15,982 nucleotides of DNA from an uncultured Treponema sp. (GCA_934699065.1 CAKUWD010000052.1:1-15982), one strand, 5' to 3'; positions 1-7,363 are shown, numbered from the stretch's first letter. The notes: a model not told the origin generated them from the sequence alone. A program made the numbers and translations.

Positions 1-782
1 TTGTAAGCCGTTCAAGAACAATTACAACTCTTTCGGAAATTTCTGCTACTACAAAGGAATGGGAACAGCTTGCCGAAACACAGCAGTCCTTCCTTCCACA
101 AAAGATTCCAAACATTCCAAAGCTCAAAATTGCAACTTATTACCGTCCTCTTGTAAACGTATCAGGAGACTACTTCTCAATTCTTCCAATTGATGCTTCA
201 AAGACTCTGCTCATGCTTGGAGACGTATCTGGTAAGGGACTTCCTGCTGCCCTCATCATGGGTTTGGTAATGAATACTGTAAAAATTATTGAAGACAAGG
301 AAGACCTTGTTGGTGTGCTTCATGCAATTGATAAGGCTATCAAGGGAATGCACCTTCAGGATAAATATACTGTATTGTTCCTTAGTATTGTTGATACAGA
401 AAAAATGCGTATCCGTTATATCAATGCTTCCATGTCTGATCCAATCATTCTTTCACCTTCGCCTGATGGCTACCGAATTAAGCCGCTTACTTCTAATGCT
501 TCGCTTATTGGTATTCTTGATGTAGGTGATGTTACTGTTGCAGAAAAACGACTTTTCCGCGGTGATACCATTCTGATGGCAACCGACGGTGTATCTGAAG
601 TTATGGATGACAGCGGTGTTGAGCTTGGTGATACTGATATTTATAAAAAGACCCTCATGGCTGGTGCTGCAAAAGAGCCTCAGCAGATGGTTGATGATAT
701 TGTAGATTTGATCTGGAAATACAACGGCGATAAAAAGCTTCATGATGACGTTACAATGATGATTGCCAAGGTAGGTTACTAG
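1..782 (+). CDS. SpoIIE-family (PP2C-type) serine phosphatase, C-terminal part; 5' end outside window
   Basis: The reading frame is open from the left edge (first full codon at 3), so the ATG at 213 lies inside the catalytic domain and is not the start. The visible part is a nearly complete SpoIIE/RsbU-type phosphatase domain. The four metal-ligand motifs of the family are present: SGD (162-170), GDVSGKG (219-239), TDG (582-590) and DDVT (744-755). Just before them, LAETQQSFLPQKIP is the linker helix and 'LP' turn that usually opens this domain. Family members dephosphorylate a serine on a STAS-domain anti-sigma antagonist. That fits the STAS gene two places downstream. The sensor region is not in view. 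It ends 1 bp before the next gene, so the two are very likely co-transcribed. Family call is near certain; the sigma-factor target is inferred. Confidence 0.93.
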   Translation, partial: VSRSRTITTLSEISATTKEWEQLAETQQSFLPQKIPNIPKLKIATYYRPLVNVSGDYFSILPIDASKTLLMLGDVSGKGLPAALIMGLVMNTVKIIEDKEDLVGVLHAIDKAIKGMHLQDKYTVLFLSIVDTEKMRIRYINASMSDPIILSPSPDGYRIKPLTSNASLIGILDVGDVTVAEKRLFRGDTILMATDGVSEVMDDSGVELGDTDIYKKTLMAGAAKEPQQMVDDIVDLIWKYNGDKKLHDDVTMMIAKVGY

Positions 783-783
783 T

Positions 784-3282
784 ATGATATATATAATTCT
801 TAATATTATTTGTGCTTTATTTATCATCTTCTTTACCCATCTGATTGATAGTAAAGGTAAGGCAGATAACATGGGTGTTTCTGCATTCTCAGTTGCAATG
901 CTGGTAGCTACTATTGAATCAATCTTTTTCGTGCTTGTTTTGATAATGAGGTACTGTAACTTTGATGCCCTTATTGTTCCTGTAATGCGAATCTGTCTTG
1001 CGCTGGATGGTATTTCGTTTGTAATAGTAAGCTTTGGTATTTTTGAAATCGGAAAACCTAAAAAACTTCTGGTAACTTCTATCTTAAAGTATGGACTGAT
1101 TATCTTTTCTGTTTTCATTTCCTTCTTTAAGTTTACAACAATTGATATTTCTTTCGAACACGGAATTGTTATTGCATCAGAATATCTGATTCCTTCTCCT
1201 GCCCGTGATTTCTTCCCACTTACCTGGACAGCTTTGTTTACTTATTTGTACCGCTACATTGTACCAGTTACAGGTTTGCTCTTCCTTGCTGTTCTTCAAG
1301 AAGATAAGAATGCAACTCAGCTTGAAAAATATCAGACTTCTGTAATGGCAGAAGGTGTTCTTTTAATGTGGGCAATAAATCTTGCAATTAAGTTTATTTC
1401 TGCAGAAGCTCCTGCCTTCTCATTACTCTTTATTTTCTCATATCTGTTTATGTATGTTGTATTCTACATGGCTCTTTCAAAGATTACAGTTCCTTCTGGT
1501 AAGGCTATGTTCGTAACTTTGTTTAAGTCTCTTGTTTCATACATAGTTCCTGCTGCTGTAGTTGGCGGACTTTCAATGCTGCTTCAGCCTGCTGGTGGAG
1601 CTTATACTTCCGGCTTCATTACAGAGTTTATTTTATATTCTATTGTGGCTGTTCTATTTTCTCTGTGGATTAGTAATGTTCTTTCTACATCATCAAAACT
1701 TTATACAGCTGATTATGAAGCTTCTCTCGAAAAAGATCTTGCAAGTGTAGACTACAAAGAGAGCGAAATGGACCAGATTACCGCAAAGATGTTTGAAATT
1801 ATGCGCCGTAACGTAGAAGCTTCATCTATGTCGGTTTATATTCTTACCGGTCAGAACGAGCTTGATGTTGCCTATTCTTCAAATAAGATGGATGTAAAAA
1901 TCCCTTTGAATAACCCTATGTTCGATACTCTCCTTAACATCAACAAGAGTATTGTTATTCGAAGTCAGATTGAAAAGGAACACGATATTTCTTCTATTCA
2001 AACAGAACTGGAAGATTTCTTTAAGCACACAAAATCTGATGCACTCTTCATTTTGAATGAAGGTCATAACATTTTTGGTATTATTACACTTGGTAAAAAG
2101 GCCTCTGGTGACCACTACAAGGAATATGATTACAACGTATTTGTAAAACTTTATTCTTACTTCTTCGTATTTGGTTATTACATGCGTAACATCTCTAACA
2201 AAGATGTATTAAGTGTTGTAAACCGCGAAATTAAAATGTCTTCTCAGATTATTACTTCTATTCAGGAAAATATTGATCATGTTAAGACTCCAAAAGTTGA
2301 TATCGGTTACCTTATGGTTCCGGCTCACAACATTGGTGGTGAGTTTATTGATATGATTCGTCTCACAGAAACACGCCACCTCTTTGTAGTAGGAGACCTT
2401 TCTGGAAAGGGTATTGCGGCTTCTATGAACATGGTCATCTTAAAGTCCATCATCCGTTCTTACCTTGCAGAAGTTCATGACTTTAAGCAGCTGGTTGTAA
2501 AACTTAATACCTTCGTAAGAGATTCTTTGCCTAAGGGAACAATCTTTGCAGGTTTGTTTGCCCTTATCGATTTTGAAACTGATACAATGTATTACATCAA
2601 CTGTGGTGTGCCAGCCCTCATGATGTATACTCAGGTTTATAATAACGTAATTGAGATTCAGGGTAGTGGACACATTCTTGGATTCGTAAAAGATCTTTCT
2701 CCGTATATTTCTGTAAAAACTACAAAGCTCAATCATGGTGATATCATCATGGCTTGTACAGATGGTTTGATACAGTCACACTCTCTTCGTGGAGAACAAT
2801 TTGGTAAGGAACGCGTTCAGCAGGCTGTTCTTGACAACTCTACTTATCCGGCACAGCGAATGGCTCAGTTTACGTTTGACGGTCTTCTTAAGTTCATGTC
2901 AAAGGAAATGGAAGATGATGTATCTATTCTCGTAATCAAGTACGAGGGTCTTCCAGAAGAAAAGACTGAAGAAACTGTTGAAGAAGCTTCTTCGGAAAAT
3001 ACAGCAGAGGCTGCAGAAAACTCAGAAGCTCCGGTAGAAGAGCCGGTTGATTCACAGATGGAAGCTGTTGCAGATGAAACTGTAACTCCAGAATCTGCGG
3101 CAGCTGAAATGGCGGCAGCAGCTGAAGCTGAGACGGCTGAAAAAGCAGAAGAACCTGCTGCTCCAGAGGCACCAGCCGAAGAGTCTGCGACAGAAAAACC
3201 TGCAGATATGCCGCTGCCGGACGGTTTTGAAATGCCGGATTTGAGTGATCTTGATACTATGATGAAGGAGGCTGGTTTATAA
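784..3282 (+). CDS. Polytopic membrane SpoIIE-family phosphatase with acidic Ala/Glu/Pro-rich tail
   Basis: This 832-residue protein has an N-terminal membrane region of about nine hydrophobic segments (residues ~1-300). A cytoplasmic region with GAF-like length and pattern (~325-470) follows, not confidently assigned. Then comes a helical linker and a SpoIIE phosphatase domain (~495-717). Phosphatase motifs are GGE (518-520), GDLSGKG (537-543), TDG (659-661) and EDDVS (710-714). The first metal ligand is Glu520 where the family normally has Asp, while Asp523, Asp538, Asp660 and Asp712 are kept. Residues ~720-810 form a low-complexity Glu/Ala/Pro tail, ending in a more ordered segment (LPDGFEMPDLSDLDTMM). 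The start ATG lies 1 bp after the previous stop, with only a weak AAGGTAGG-like ribosome site. The likely role is a membrane-sensing arm of the partner-switch system, acting on the downstream STAS protein or a relative; signal unknown. Confidence 0.88.
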   Translation: MIYIILNIICALFIIFFTHLIDSKGKADNMGVSAFSVAMLVATIESIFFVLVLIMRYCNFDALIVPVMRICLALDGISFVIVSFGIFEIGKPKKLLVTSILKYGLIIFSVFISFFKFTTIDISFEHGIVIASEYLIPSPARDFFPLTWTALFTYLYRYIVPVTGLLFLAVLQEDKNATQLEKYQTSVMAEGVLLMWAINLAIKFISAEAPAFSLLFIFSYLFMYVVFYMALSKITVPSGKAMFVTLFKSLVSYIVPAAVVGGLSMLLQPAGGAYTSGFITEFILYSIVAVLFSLWISNVLSTSSKLYTADYEASLEKDLASVDYKESEMDQITAKMFEIMRRNVEASSMSVYILTGQNELDVAYSSNKMDVKIPLNNPMFDTLLNINKSIVIRSQIEKEHDISSIQTELEDFFKHTKSDALFILNEGHNIFGIITLGKKASGDHYKEYDYNVFVKLYSYFFVFGYYMRNISNKDVLSVVNREIKMSSQIITSIQENIDHVKTPKVDIGYLMVPAHNIGGEFIDMIRLTETRHLFVVGDLSGKGIAASMNMVILKSIIRSYLAEVHDFKQLVVKLNTFVRDSLPKGTIFAGLFALIDFETDTMYYINCGVPALMMYTQVYNNVIEIQGSGHILGFVKDLSPYISVKTTKLNHGDIIMACTDGLIQSHSLRGEQFGKERVQQAVLDNSTYPAQRMAQFTFDGLLKFMSKEMEDDVSILVIKYEGLPEEKTEETVEEASSENTAEAAENSEAPVEEPVDSQMEAVADETVTPESAAAEMAAAAEAETAEKAEEPAAPEAPAEESATEKPADMPLPDGFEMPDLSDLDTMMKEAGL

Positions 3283-3283
3283 T

Positions 3284-3610
3284 ATGGAACAGTTATCAAT
3301 TGTCGAAAAAGATGGTGCAAACTATCACTTGTACGAACTTGAAGGAGCGCTTAACGCTTATACTATAGGTGAATTCCAGAATACTTTGTATGAGGCGGTT
3401 CATAAAAACAATATCGTGCTTGATATGTCAAAACTTGTAGAACTTGATCCTGCAGGAATCGGCTTCTTAATGGCAGCCTTCAACGACAGTGAAGAAGTTG
3501 GCCATAAGCTTTATTTTATGACTATGTCGAATGAGGCAGATAAAGCGATTGCGGCGACGGGGTTTAAATACTTATTCAACCTGATAAACAGTGTAACTGA
3601 AGTTAACTAG
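3284..3610 (+). CDS. STAS-domain protein (anti-sigma factor antagonist-like) lacking the phospho-serine
   Basis: A single STAS domain fills this 108-residue protein. The typical pattern is visible: an N-terminal strand with 'ELEGALNAYTIGEFQNTL', then 'NIVLDMSKLVELDPAGIGFLM', then the C-terminal helix 'AIAATGFKYLFNLI'. SpoIIAA/RsbV-type antagonists have D-S-S/T-G at the phosphorylation loop. Here it reads Asp55-Pro56-Ala57-Gly58, so the serine that the kinase would modify is Ala. It starts 1 bp after the phosphatase stop, with AAGGAGG at 3265-3271, 12 nt before the ATG. It is the last gene of the operon, and a large palindrome begins 12 bp after its stop. It may be a constitutively active antagonist, or a scaffold that binds another partner. 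STAS call is firm; role uncertain. Confidence 0.9.
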   Translation: MEQLSIVEKDGANYHLYELEGALNAYTIGEFQNTLYEAVHKNNIVLDMSKLVELDPAGIGFLMAAFNDSEEVGHKLYFMTMSNEADKAIAATGFKYLFNLINSVTEVN

Positions 3611-3622
3611 AATTTCGGCTCA

Positions 3623-3781
3623 TATAAAAAAATAAATCCGTCTGCGGGTCCCAGCGACGGCAAAAACGACAAGGTATCCCCCATCATTCGCTTACCCACG
3701 CTTGCTTCGCTCGCGTGGCCGCTGATGGTTCCCCCTTATCGTTTTTTGCCTGCGTCCCACAGCCGGATTTATTTTTTTATA
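3623..3781. terminator. 159-bp imperfect palindrome between convergent genes, probable bidirectional terminator
   Basis: The outer arms are perfect over 18 bp (3623-3640 with 3764-3781): an A-rich tract followed by ATCCG on the left and CGGAT followed by a T-rich tract on the right. The arms continue inward with interruptions (ctgcggg against ctgtggg, ggcaaaaa on both arms when read outward). A central ccacgc/gcgtgg stem sits near 3695-3720. On either strand the RNA would form a long hairpin ending in a U-rich run, as expected for a two-way intrinsic terminator serving the STAS operon and leuS. It could equally be a mobile palindromic repeat used as a terminator. Confidence 0.65.
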
Positions 3782-3918
3782 AAATCGGAAATCTATTAAA
3801 TAATGATCTGAAAGAATTTATGATTTAAACCGCAAAGGAGCGCAAGCGAGTTTGTCGTTTTGAAATTAGTTTGACACGCTTGCAGAATACAAGTCGTGTT
3901 CATGATTAGGCTAAGCTG
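3782..3918. other. Intergenic spacer without a recognisable gene
   Basis: AT-rich spacer between the 159-bp palindrome and the 3' end of leuS. I see no open frame with a ribosome site, no RNA gene and no promoter worth calling. It holds a short GC-richer stretch (about 3828-3850, 'accgcaaaggagcgcaagcg') that resembles repeat remnants. Confidence 0.4.
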
Positions 3919-3937
3919 CAGCGGGCTAGACCCGCTG
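3919..3937 (-). terminator. Hairpin downstream of leuS
   Basis: A perfect 7-bp stem (cagcggg / cccgctg) with a 5-nt loop begins 12 nt after the leuS stop on the minus strand. Outer bases (taggct ... agccta) could extend it. No U-run follows, so it is at best a weak intrinsic terminator or a 3'-end stabiliser. The palindrome at 3623-3781 may be the real terminator. Confidence 0.4.
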
Positions 3938-3949
3938 TCAGTTTTGAGC

Positions 3950-6502
3950 CTATTTTACGACGATGTTTACCAGTTTATCTTTTACAACAATTACCTTTAC
4001 AAGTTCATGTCCATCGGTAAACTTCTTTACACCGTCGCGGGCAAATGCTGTTTCTTTGAGTTGATCGTCTGAGCTGCCTGGTGCTGCTTCGAAGGTGTCG
4101 CGCTTTTTGCCGTTTACCATAACAACAATAGTTTTTGCATCATCCTTTGCAAAGTCTGCATTAACTGTTGGCCATGTCACATAGGCGATAGATTCTTTGT
4201 TACCAAGCTTTTCCCAGAGCTCTTCGCCAAGGTGTGGTGCGTAAGGTGAGAGAACCTTTACGAAATCTGACCACATAGCGCGAGGAACTTCCGGCAGTTT
4301 TGAAAGTTCATTAATGAAAATCATCATCTGGCTGATTGCTGTGTTGAAGTTCAATGTAGCTGTATCGTCAGTTACCTTTTTGATTGTCTGGGCAAAAGTC
4401 TTGCGGGCAGAAATCAAAGCTTTGTCTTCGAGCTTGCCGTTGATGTCGATGTCGCTCATTGGCTTTTCAGAAACAGACCAAACCTTTTCGAGGAAGCGGT
4501 GAATACCCACAATCCCCTGAGTTGCCCATGGCTTAGACATTGTAAGAGGTCCCATGAACATTTCGTACATACGAACAGAGTCTGCACCGTAAGCCTTAAT
4601 TTCATCATCAGGATTTACTACGTTCTTCAAAGACTTAGACATCTTTGCAACAATCTGCTCAAGTTCTTCGCCTGTTGCCTTTTCGTAGTATTTTCCGTCG
4701 TCGCGCTGTTCAACTTCATCAACTGGAACGAGGGTCTTGTTCTTTCTCTGGAAGGCAAATGAAGTGATCATACCCTGGTTTACAAGGCGCTGGAATGGTT
4801 CTTTTGTAGAAACAACTCCAATATCATAAAGCACCTTGTGCCAGAAGCGGGCGTAGAGCAAGTGCAATACAGCGTGCTCAGCACCACCAATATAGAGGTC
4901 TACAGGCATCCAGTACTTTTCTTTTTCCGGAGCACAGAAAGCCTTGTCGTTGTGTGGGTCAAGGTAGCGGAGGTAATACCAGCAGCTTCCGCCCCACTGA
5001 GGCATTGTGTTGGTTTCCCGTTTCGCTGGTTTGCCGCACTTTGGACACTTGCAGTTTACCCATTCATCAATTGCGGCAAGAGGAGATTCTCCAGTTCCTG
5101 TAGGCTGATATGACTTAACCTCAGGAAGCTTCAATGGAAGCTCTTCTTCCGGAACAGGTACTGTTCCACAGTCAGGACAGTGTACCAGAGGAATTGGTTC
5201 ACCCCAGTAGCGCTGGCGGCTGTATACCCAGTCGCGGAGTTTATAGTTAATAGCCTTGCGGCCGATTTTCTTTTCTTCAAGGAATTCCAGCATCTTAGAA
5301 ATTGCGTCTGCCTTGTTGAGGCCGTCGAGGAATTCTGAGTTTACGTGGATTCCGTCCTGAGTCCAAGCCTGCTGCTGTACGTCAACTTCTGATTTAAGAA
5401 CTTCGATGATTGGCAGGTTGAACTTCTTAGCGAACTCCCAGTCGCGGTCATCGTGAGCAGGAACAGCCATAATTGCACCTGTACCATAAGAAATCAAAAC
5501 GTAGTCTGCAATCCAGATTGGAATAAGTTTGCCGTTTACAGGGTTGATTGCATAGCTTCCGCTGAATACACCAGTCTTGTCTTTTGCAAGGTCTGTACGC
5601 TCAAGGTCAGACTTCTTTGCTGCTGCTTCCTGATAAGCCTTTACAGCTTCTGCCTGCTCTGCAGTTGTGATTTCAGGAATGATTTTGTGCTCAGGCGAAA
5701 CTACCATGTAAGTTGCACCAAACAAAGTATCGCAGCGGGTAGTGTAAACAGTGAGCTTGTTATCAGTTGGCTTTCCGTCTTTGTCTGCAACAGTAAAGGT
5801 TACTTCAGCACCTGTTGATTTTCCAATCCAGTTGTGCTGCATAGCCTTTACGCTTTCAGGCCAGTCGAGTCCTTCGAGGTCTGCATCAAGGCGATCTGCA
5901 TAATCAGTAATCTTCAAAATCCACTGGCGGATTGTTTTGTGAGTAACTTCTGCACCACAGCGGTCGCACTTGCCGTCTTTTACTTCCTCGTTTGCAAGAC
6001 CTGTCATACAAGATGGACACCAGTTGATTGGAGTCTGAGCTTCGTAAGCAAGGCCTTTTTTATAGAGCTGGAGGAAAATCCACTGTGTCCATTTGTAGTA
6101 GTCCGGCTCACAAGTAGAAACACAGCGGTCCCAGTCGTAGCTGAAGCCAAGCGACTTAATCTGCTGGGTAAAGTGTTCTATGTTTGCGTTAGTTGTTGTC
6201 TTTGGATGAGTTCCAGTCTTAATTGCATAGTTTTCTGCAGGAAGACCGAAAGCGTCGTATCCCATAGGATGGAGTACGTTATATCCATTCATGCGTAGGT
6301 AGCGGCAGTAAATATCTGTTGCAGTGTAGCCTTCCGGATGTCCTACATGTAGTCCGGCTGCACTTGGATAAGGGAACATATCAAGGACATACATGCGTTT
6401 GTCTGCAGGATACTTTTCGTCCTCAGTTACCTTAAAAGTTTTGTGTTCGTCCCAATACTTCTGCCATTTAGGCTCAATCGATTCAAATGGATATTTTGAC
6501 AT
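3950..6502 (-). CDS. leuS: Leucyl-tRNA synthetase
   Basis: Class I aminoacyl-tRNA synthetase that charges tRNA-Leu with leucine in the cytoplasm. The 850-residue length is normal for bacterial LeuRS. Visible are the HIGH-type motif HVGH at 52-55 in 'PYPSAAGLHVGHPEGY', the KMSKS motif near residue 620 ('AKMSKSLKNVV'), and zinc-ribbon Cys pairs (CPSC...CDRC near 165-185, CPDC and CPKC near 440-500). The CP1 editing domain lies between the catalytic halves, and 'WGGSCWYYLRYLDP' is typical of the family. The ATG at 6502 is preceded by GAGG 5 nt upstream, which lies inside a hairpin arm. It is transcribed alone from its own promoter and converges on the STAS operon. Confidence 0.98.
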   Translation of the reverse strand: MSKYPFESIEPKWQKYWDEHKTFKVTEDEKYPADKRMYVLDMFPYPSAAGLHVGHPEGYTATDIYCRYLRMNGYNVLHPMGYDAFGLPAENYAIKTGTHPKTTTNANIEHFTQQIKSLGFSYDWDRCVSTCEPDYYKWTQWIFLQLYKKGLAYEAQTPINWCPSCMTGLANEEVKDGKCDRCGAEVTHKTIRQWILKITDYADRLDADLEGLDWPESVKAMQHNWIGKSTGAEVTFTVADKDGKPTDNKLTVYTTRCDTLFGATYMVVSPEHKIIPEITTAEQAEAVKAYQEAAAKKSDLERTDLAKDKTGVFSGSYAINPVNGKLIPIWIADYVLISYGTGAIMAVPAHDDRDWEFAKKFNLPIIEVLKSEVDVQQQAWTQDGIHVNSEFLDGLNKADAISKMLEFLEEKKIGRKAINYKLRDWVYSRQRYWGEPIPLVHCPDCGTVPVPEEELPLKLPEVKSYQPTGTGESPLAAIDEWVNCKCPKCGKPAKRETNTMPQWGGSCWYYLRYLDPHNDKAFCAPEKEKYWMPVDLYIGGAEHAVLHLLYARFWHKVLYDIGVVSTKEPFQRLVNQGMITSFAFQRKNKTLVPVDEVEQRDDGKYYEKATGEELEQIVAKMSKSLKNVVNPDDEIKAYGADSVRMYEMFMGPLTMSKPWATQGIVGIHRFLEKVWSVSEKPMSDIDINGKLEDKALISARKTFAQTIKKVTDDTATLNFNTAISQMMIFINELSKLPEVPRAMWSDFVKVLSPYAPHLGEELWEKLGNKESIAYVTWPTVNADFAKDDAKTIVVMVNGKKRDTFEAAPGSSDDQLKETAFARDGVKKFTDGHELVKVIVVKDKLVNIVVK

Positions 6503-6533
6503 AAGCGCCTCATAATTATGTTAGGAGGCGCTT
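6503..6533 (-). promoter_or_regulatory. Hairpin covering the leuS ribosome binding site
   Basis: A perfect 9-bp stem (aagcgcctc 6503-6511 with gaggcgctt 6525-6533) with a 13-nt loop lies directly before the leuS ATG. On the mRNA, the GAGG that would serve as ribosome binding site sits in the 3' arm, so folding would hide it. This suggests translational control of leuS, but no ligand or trans factor can be named. No T-box sequence was recognised. Confidence 0.55.
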
Positions 6534-6535
6534 AA

Positions 6536-6581
6536 ACGGACATGTCAAGGCTTTAAGCGAAGCGTGCCTTGACGTGGACGT
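6536..6581 (-). promoter_or_regulatory. Second stem-loop in the leuS leader
   Basis: Arms 6536-6551 and 6566-6581 pair at 13 of 16 positions, with a perfect inner 8-bp stem (gtcaaggc / gccttgac) and a 14-nt loop. It lies within the predicted leuS 5' untranslated RNA, just upstream of the ribosome-site hairpin. It may act together with that hairpin, or it may be a dispersed repeat that landed in the leader. Confidence 0.45.
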
Positions 6582-6615
6582 ATATCACGACTCCTTTTTT
6601 GAAAATAATGCAATA

Positions 6616-6644
6616 ATTATAATGAATTCCAGTAAGTCTGTGAA
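6616..6644 (-). promoter_or_regulatory. Sigma-70 type promoter of leuS
   Basis: On the minus strand, TTCACA (6639-6644, five of six consensus bases) is followed after 17 bp by a perfect TATAAT (6616-6621). The start point would be near 6609, giving a leader of about 105 nt. This is the best promoter match found in the window. Confidence 0.72.
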
Positions 6645-6678
6645 GAAGTTGTATTATTTGTCACACGGACTCGCAGGT

Positions 6679-6760
6679 CTTCCGCATTATTGCGCGGTTT
6701 TGAATCACGCAACCGTGACTGGGAGCCAAAACTTCGGGATTTTTGTTTATAATGCGGAAG
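6679..6760. repeat. Inverted repeat between the lipoprotein gene and leuS
   Basis: A perfect 12-bp inverted repeat (cttccgcattat 6679-6690, ataatgcggaag 6749-6760) encloses a smaller imperfect stem (gcgcggtt ... aaccgtg). It lies downstream of the lipoprotein stop and could act as the 3' end of the znu operon transcript. It has no clear U-run. The rest of 6582-6793 holds the leuS promoter and no gene that I can support. Confidence 0.45.
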
Positions 6761-6793
6761 CCCTGTGCAGATTAAAATCGAATCCGTATGCTT

Positions 6794-7363
6794 TTAAAAT
6801 TCAACAGAGTTGGCTTCGAGGTAGGTATAAGTTACACCGTCTGTTTCAATCATCTTGTAGATGCCGGTGACAGTGATGTCCTGGCCTGGTTTTGGAAAAT
6901 CATCGGGGTAGGTGTGATTTCCTTTCCATACAAATTCCAGACCCTGCTGGCAGCAGGCGGTTGCATCGGGAACGAGTACGGCATAGTAAAGTTCTCCGCT
7001 TTCTGTGTCCATGTAGGTTTCGAACCAGCCGGAAACTTTTATGTTTTTTTCTACATAGTCTTCAGGCATAATCAGCATGTCAAAGATTGTTGAATAAATC
7101 ATTGTTGCAGACATTTTTGTGAGGTCAAGATTGACTTTTGAAGGTTCTTGTGTAGCGGTAGTTTCGACATGCTCCACCGTGTTTTTTGCTGCGGCCGCAG
7201 CCTGAAGACCTGAGTTATCTATTTTGTCCTTTGCTTTACATGAGAGCAAAGCGTTAGGGATCGTCGCGAGTACACCGCAGGCCAGAATGGCCGAGGAGTA
7301 TCGAGCAAGAGCCCGACGGCAGCGCAGCTGCCGGAACGCCCAAATATTTTTGAATAAAATCAT
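6794..7363 (-). CDS. Lipoprotein in zinc/manganese uptake operon, CCQQGLEF motif
   Basis: This 189-residue protein starts 4 bp after the znuB stop and is surely in the same operon. Residues 1-42 form a lipoprotein signal: basic stretch (11-21), hydrophobic stretch (23-40) and lipobox LLSC with Cys42 as the lipidated residue. An Ala/Thr-rich linker (~43-78) follows, then a compact domain (~79-189) of OB-fold-like pattern ('EDYVEKNIKVSGWFETY', 'GQDITVTGIYKMI'). It carries a double Cys at 137-138 (DATACCQQGLEFVWKG). The Cys pair and the operon suggest metal handling at the cell surface, but this is inference. Residues ~8-38 are encoded by a GC-rich palindromic repeat, and residues ~62-69 by a second repeat type. 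It is not a normal ZnuA-type binding protein (too short, no His-rich loop). A different start is possible but would lose the signal peptide. Confidence 0.75.
   Translation of the reverse strand: MILFKNIWAFRQLRCRRALARYSSAILACGVLATIPNALLSCKAKDKIDNSGLQAAAAAKNTVEHVETTATQEPSKVNLDLTKMSATMIYSTIFDMLIMPEDYVEKNIKVSGWFETYMDTESGELYYAVLVPDATACCQQGLEFVWKGNHTYPDDFPKPGQDITVTGIYKMIETDGVTYTYLEANSVEF
7157..7178. repeat. Copy of the ggtgg...tcgaaaccacc palindrome family inside a coding region
   Basis: Reading the minus strand, ggtggagcatgtcgaaacta resembles the intergenic unit at 8885-8909 with a short deletion and a few changes. It encodes roughly residues 62-69 of the lipoprotein linker (VEHVETTA). Short and diverged, so it may be coincidence. 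Confidence 0.4.
7251..7341. repeat. 91-bp GC-rich palindromic repeat forming the lipoprotein signal-peptide codons
   Basis: By my count 61 of 91 bases are G or C, against clearly AT-rich flanks. Terminal gcgtt/aacgc arms enclose perfect small stems: cggcagc-tgc-gctgccg, and ggcca with tggcc. The gggcgttcc...gatccctaacgc layout resembles intergenic repeats I recall in treponemes. It lies in frame in the lipoprotein gene and supplies about residues 8-38. Confidence 0.6.

Noticed and set aside
453..1118. Long minus-strand frame across the two phosphatase genes
   Set aside because: It overlaps two well-supported genes and shows no recognisable protein features.
2865..3320. Minus-strand frame rich in Ser/Ala
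   Set aside because: It is the antisense reading of the Glu/Ala-rich tail codons of the membrane phosphatase, with no ribosome site or family resemblance.
6545..6592. Short leader ORF (GTG, 11 codons) in the leuS leader, preceded by AAGGAG, as an attenuator peptide
   Set aside because: It contains no leucine codon and the ribosome site is only 2 nt from the GTG, so it does not fit a leucine attenuator.
6503..6609. T-box riboswitch upstream of leuS
   Set aside because: The leader is too short and I see no T-box sequence, specifier loop or terminator/antiterminator pair.
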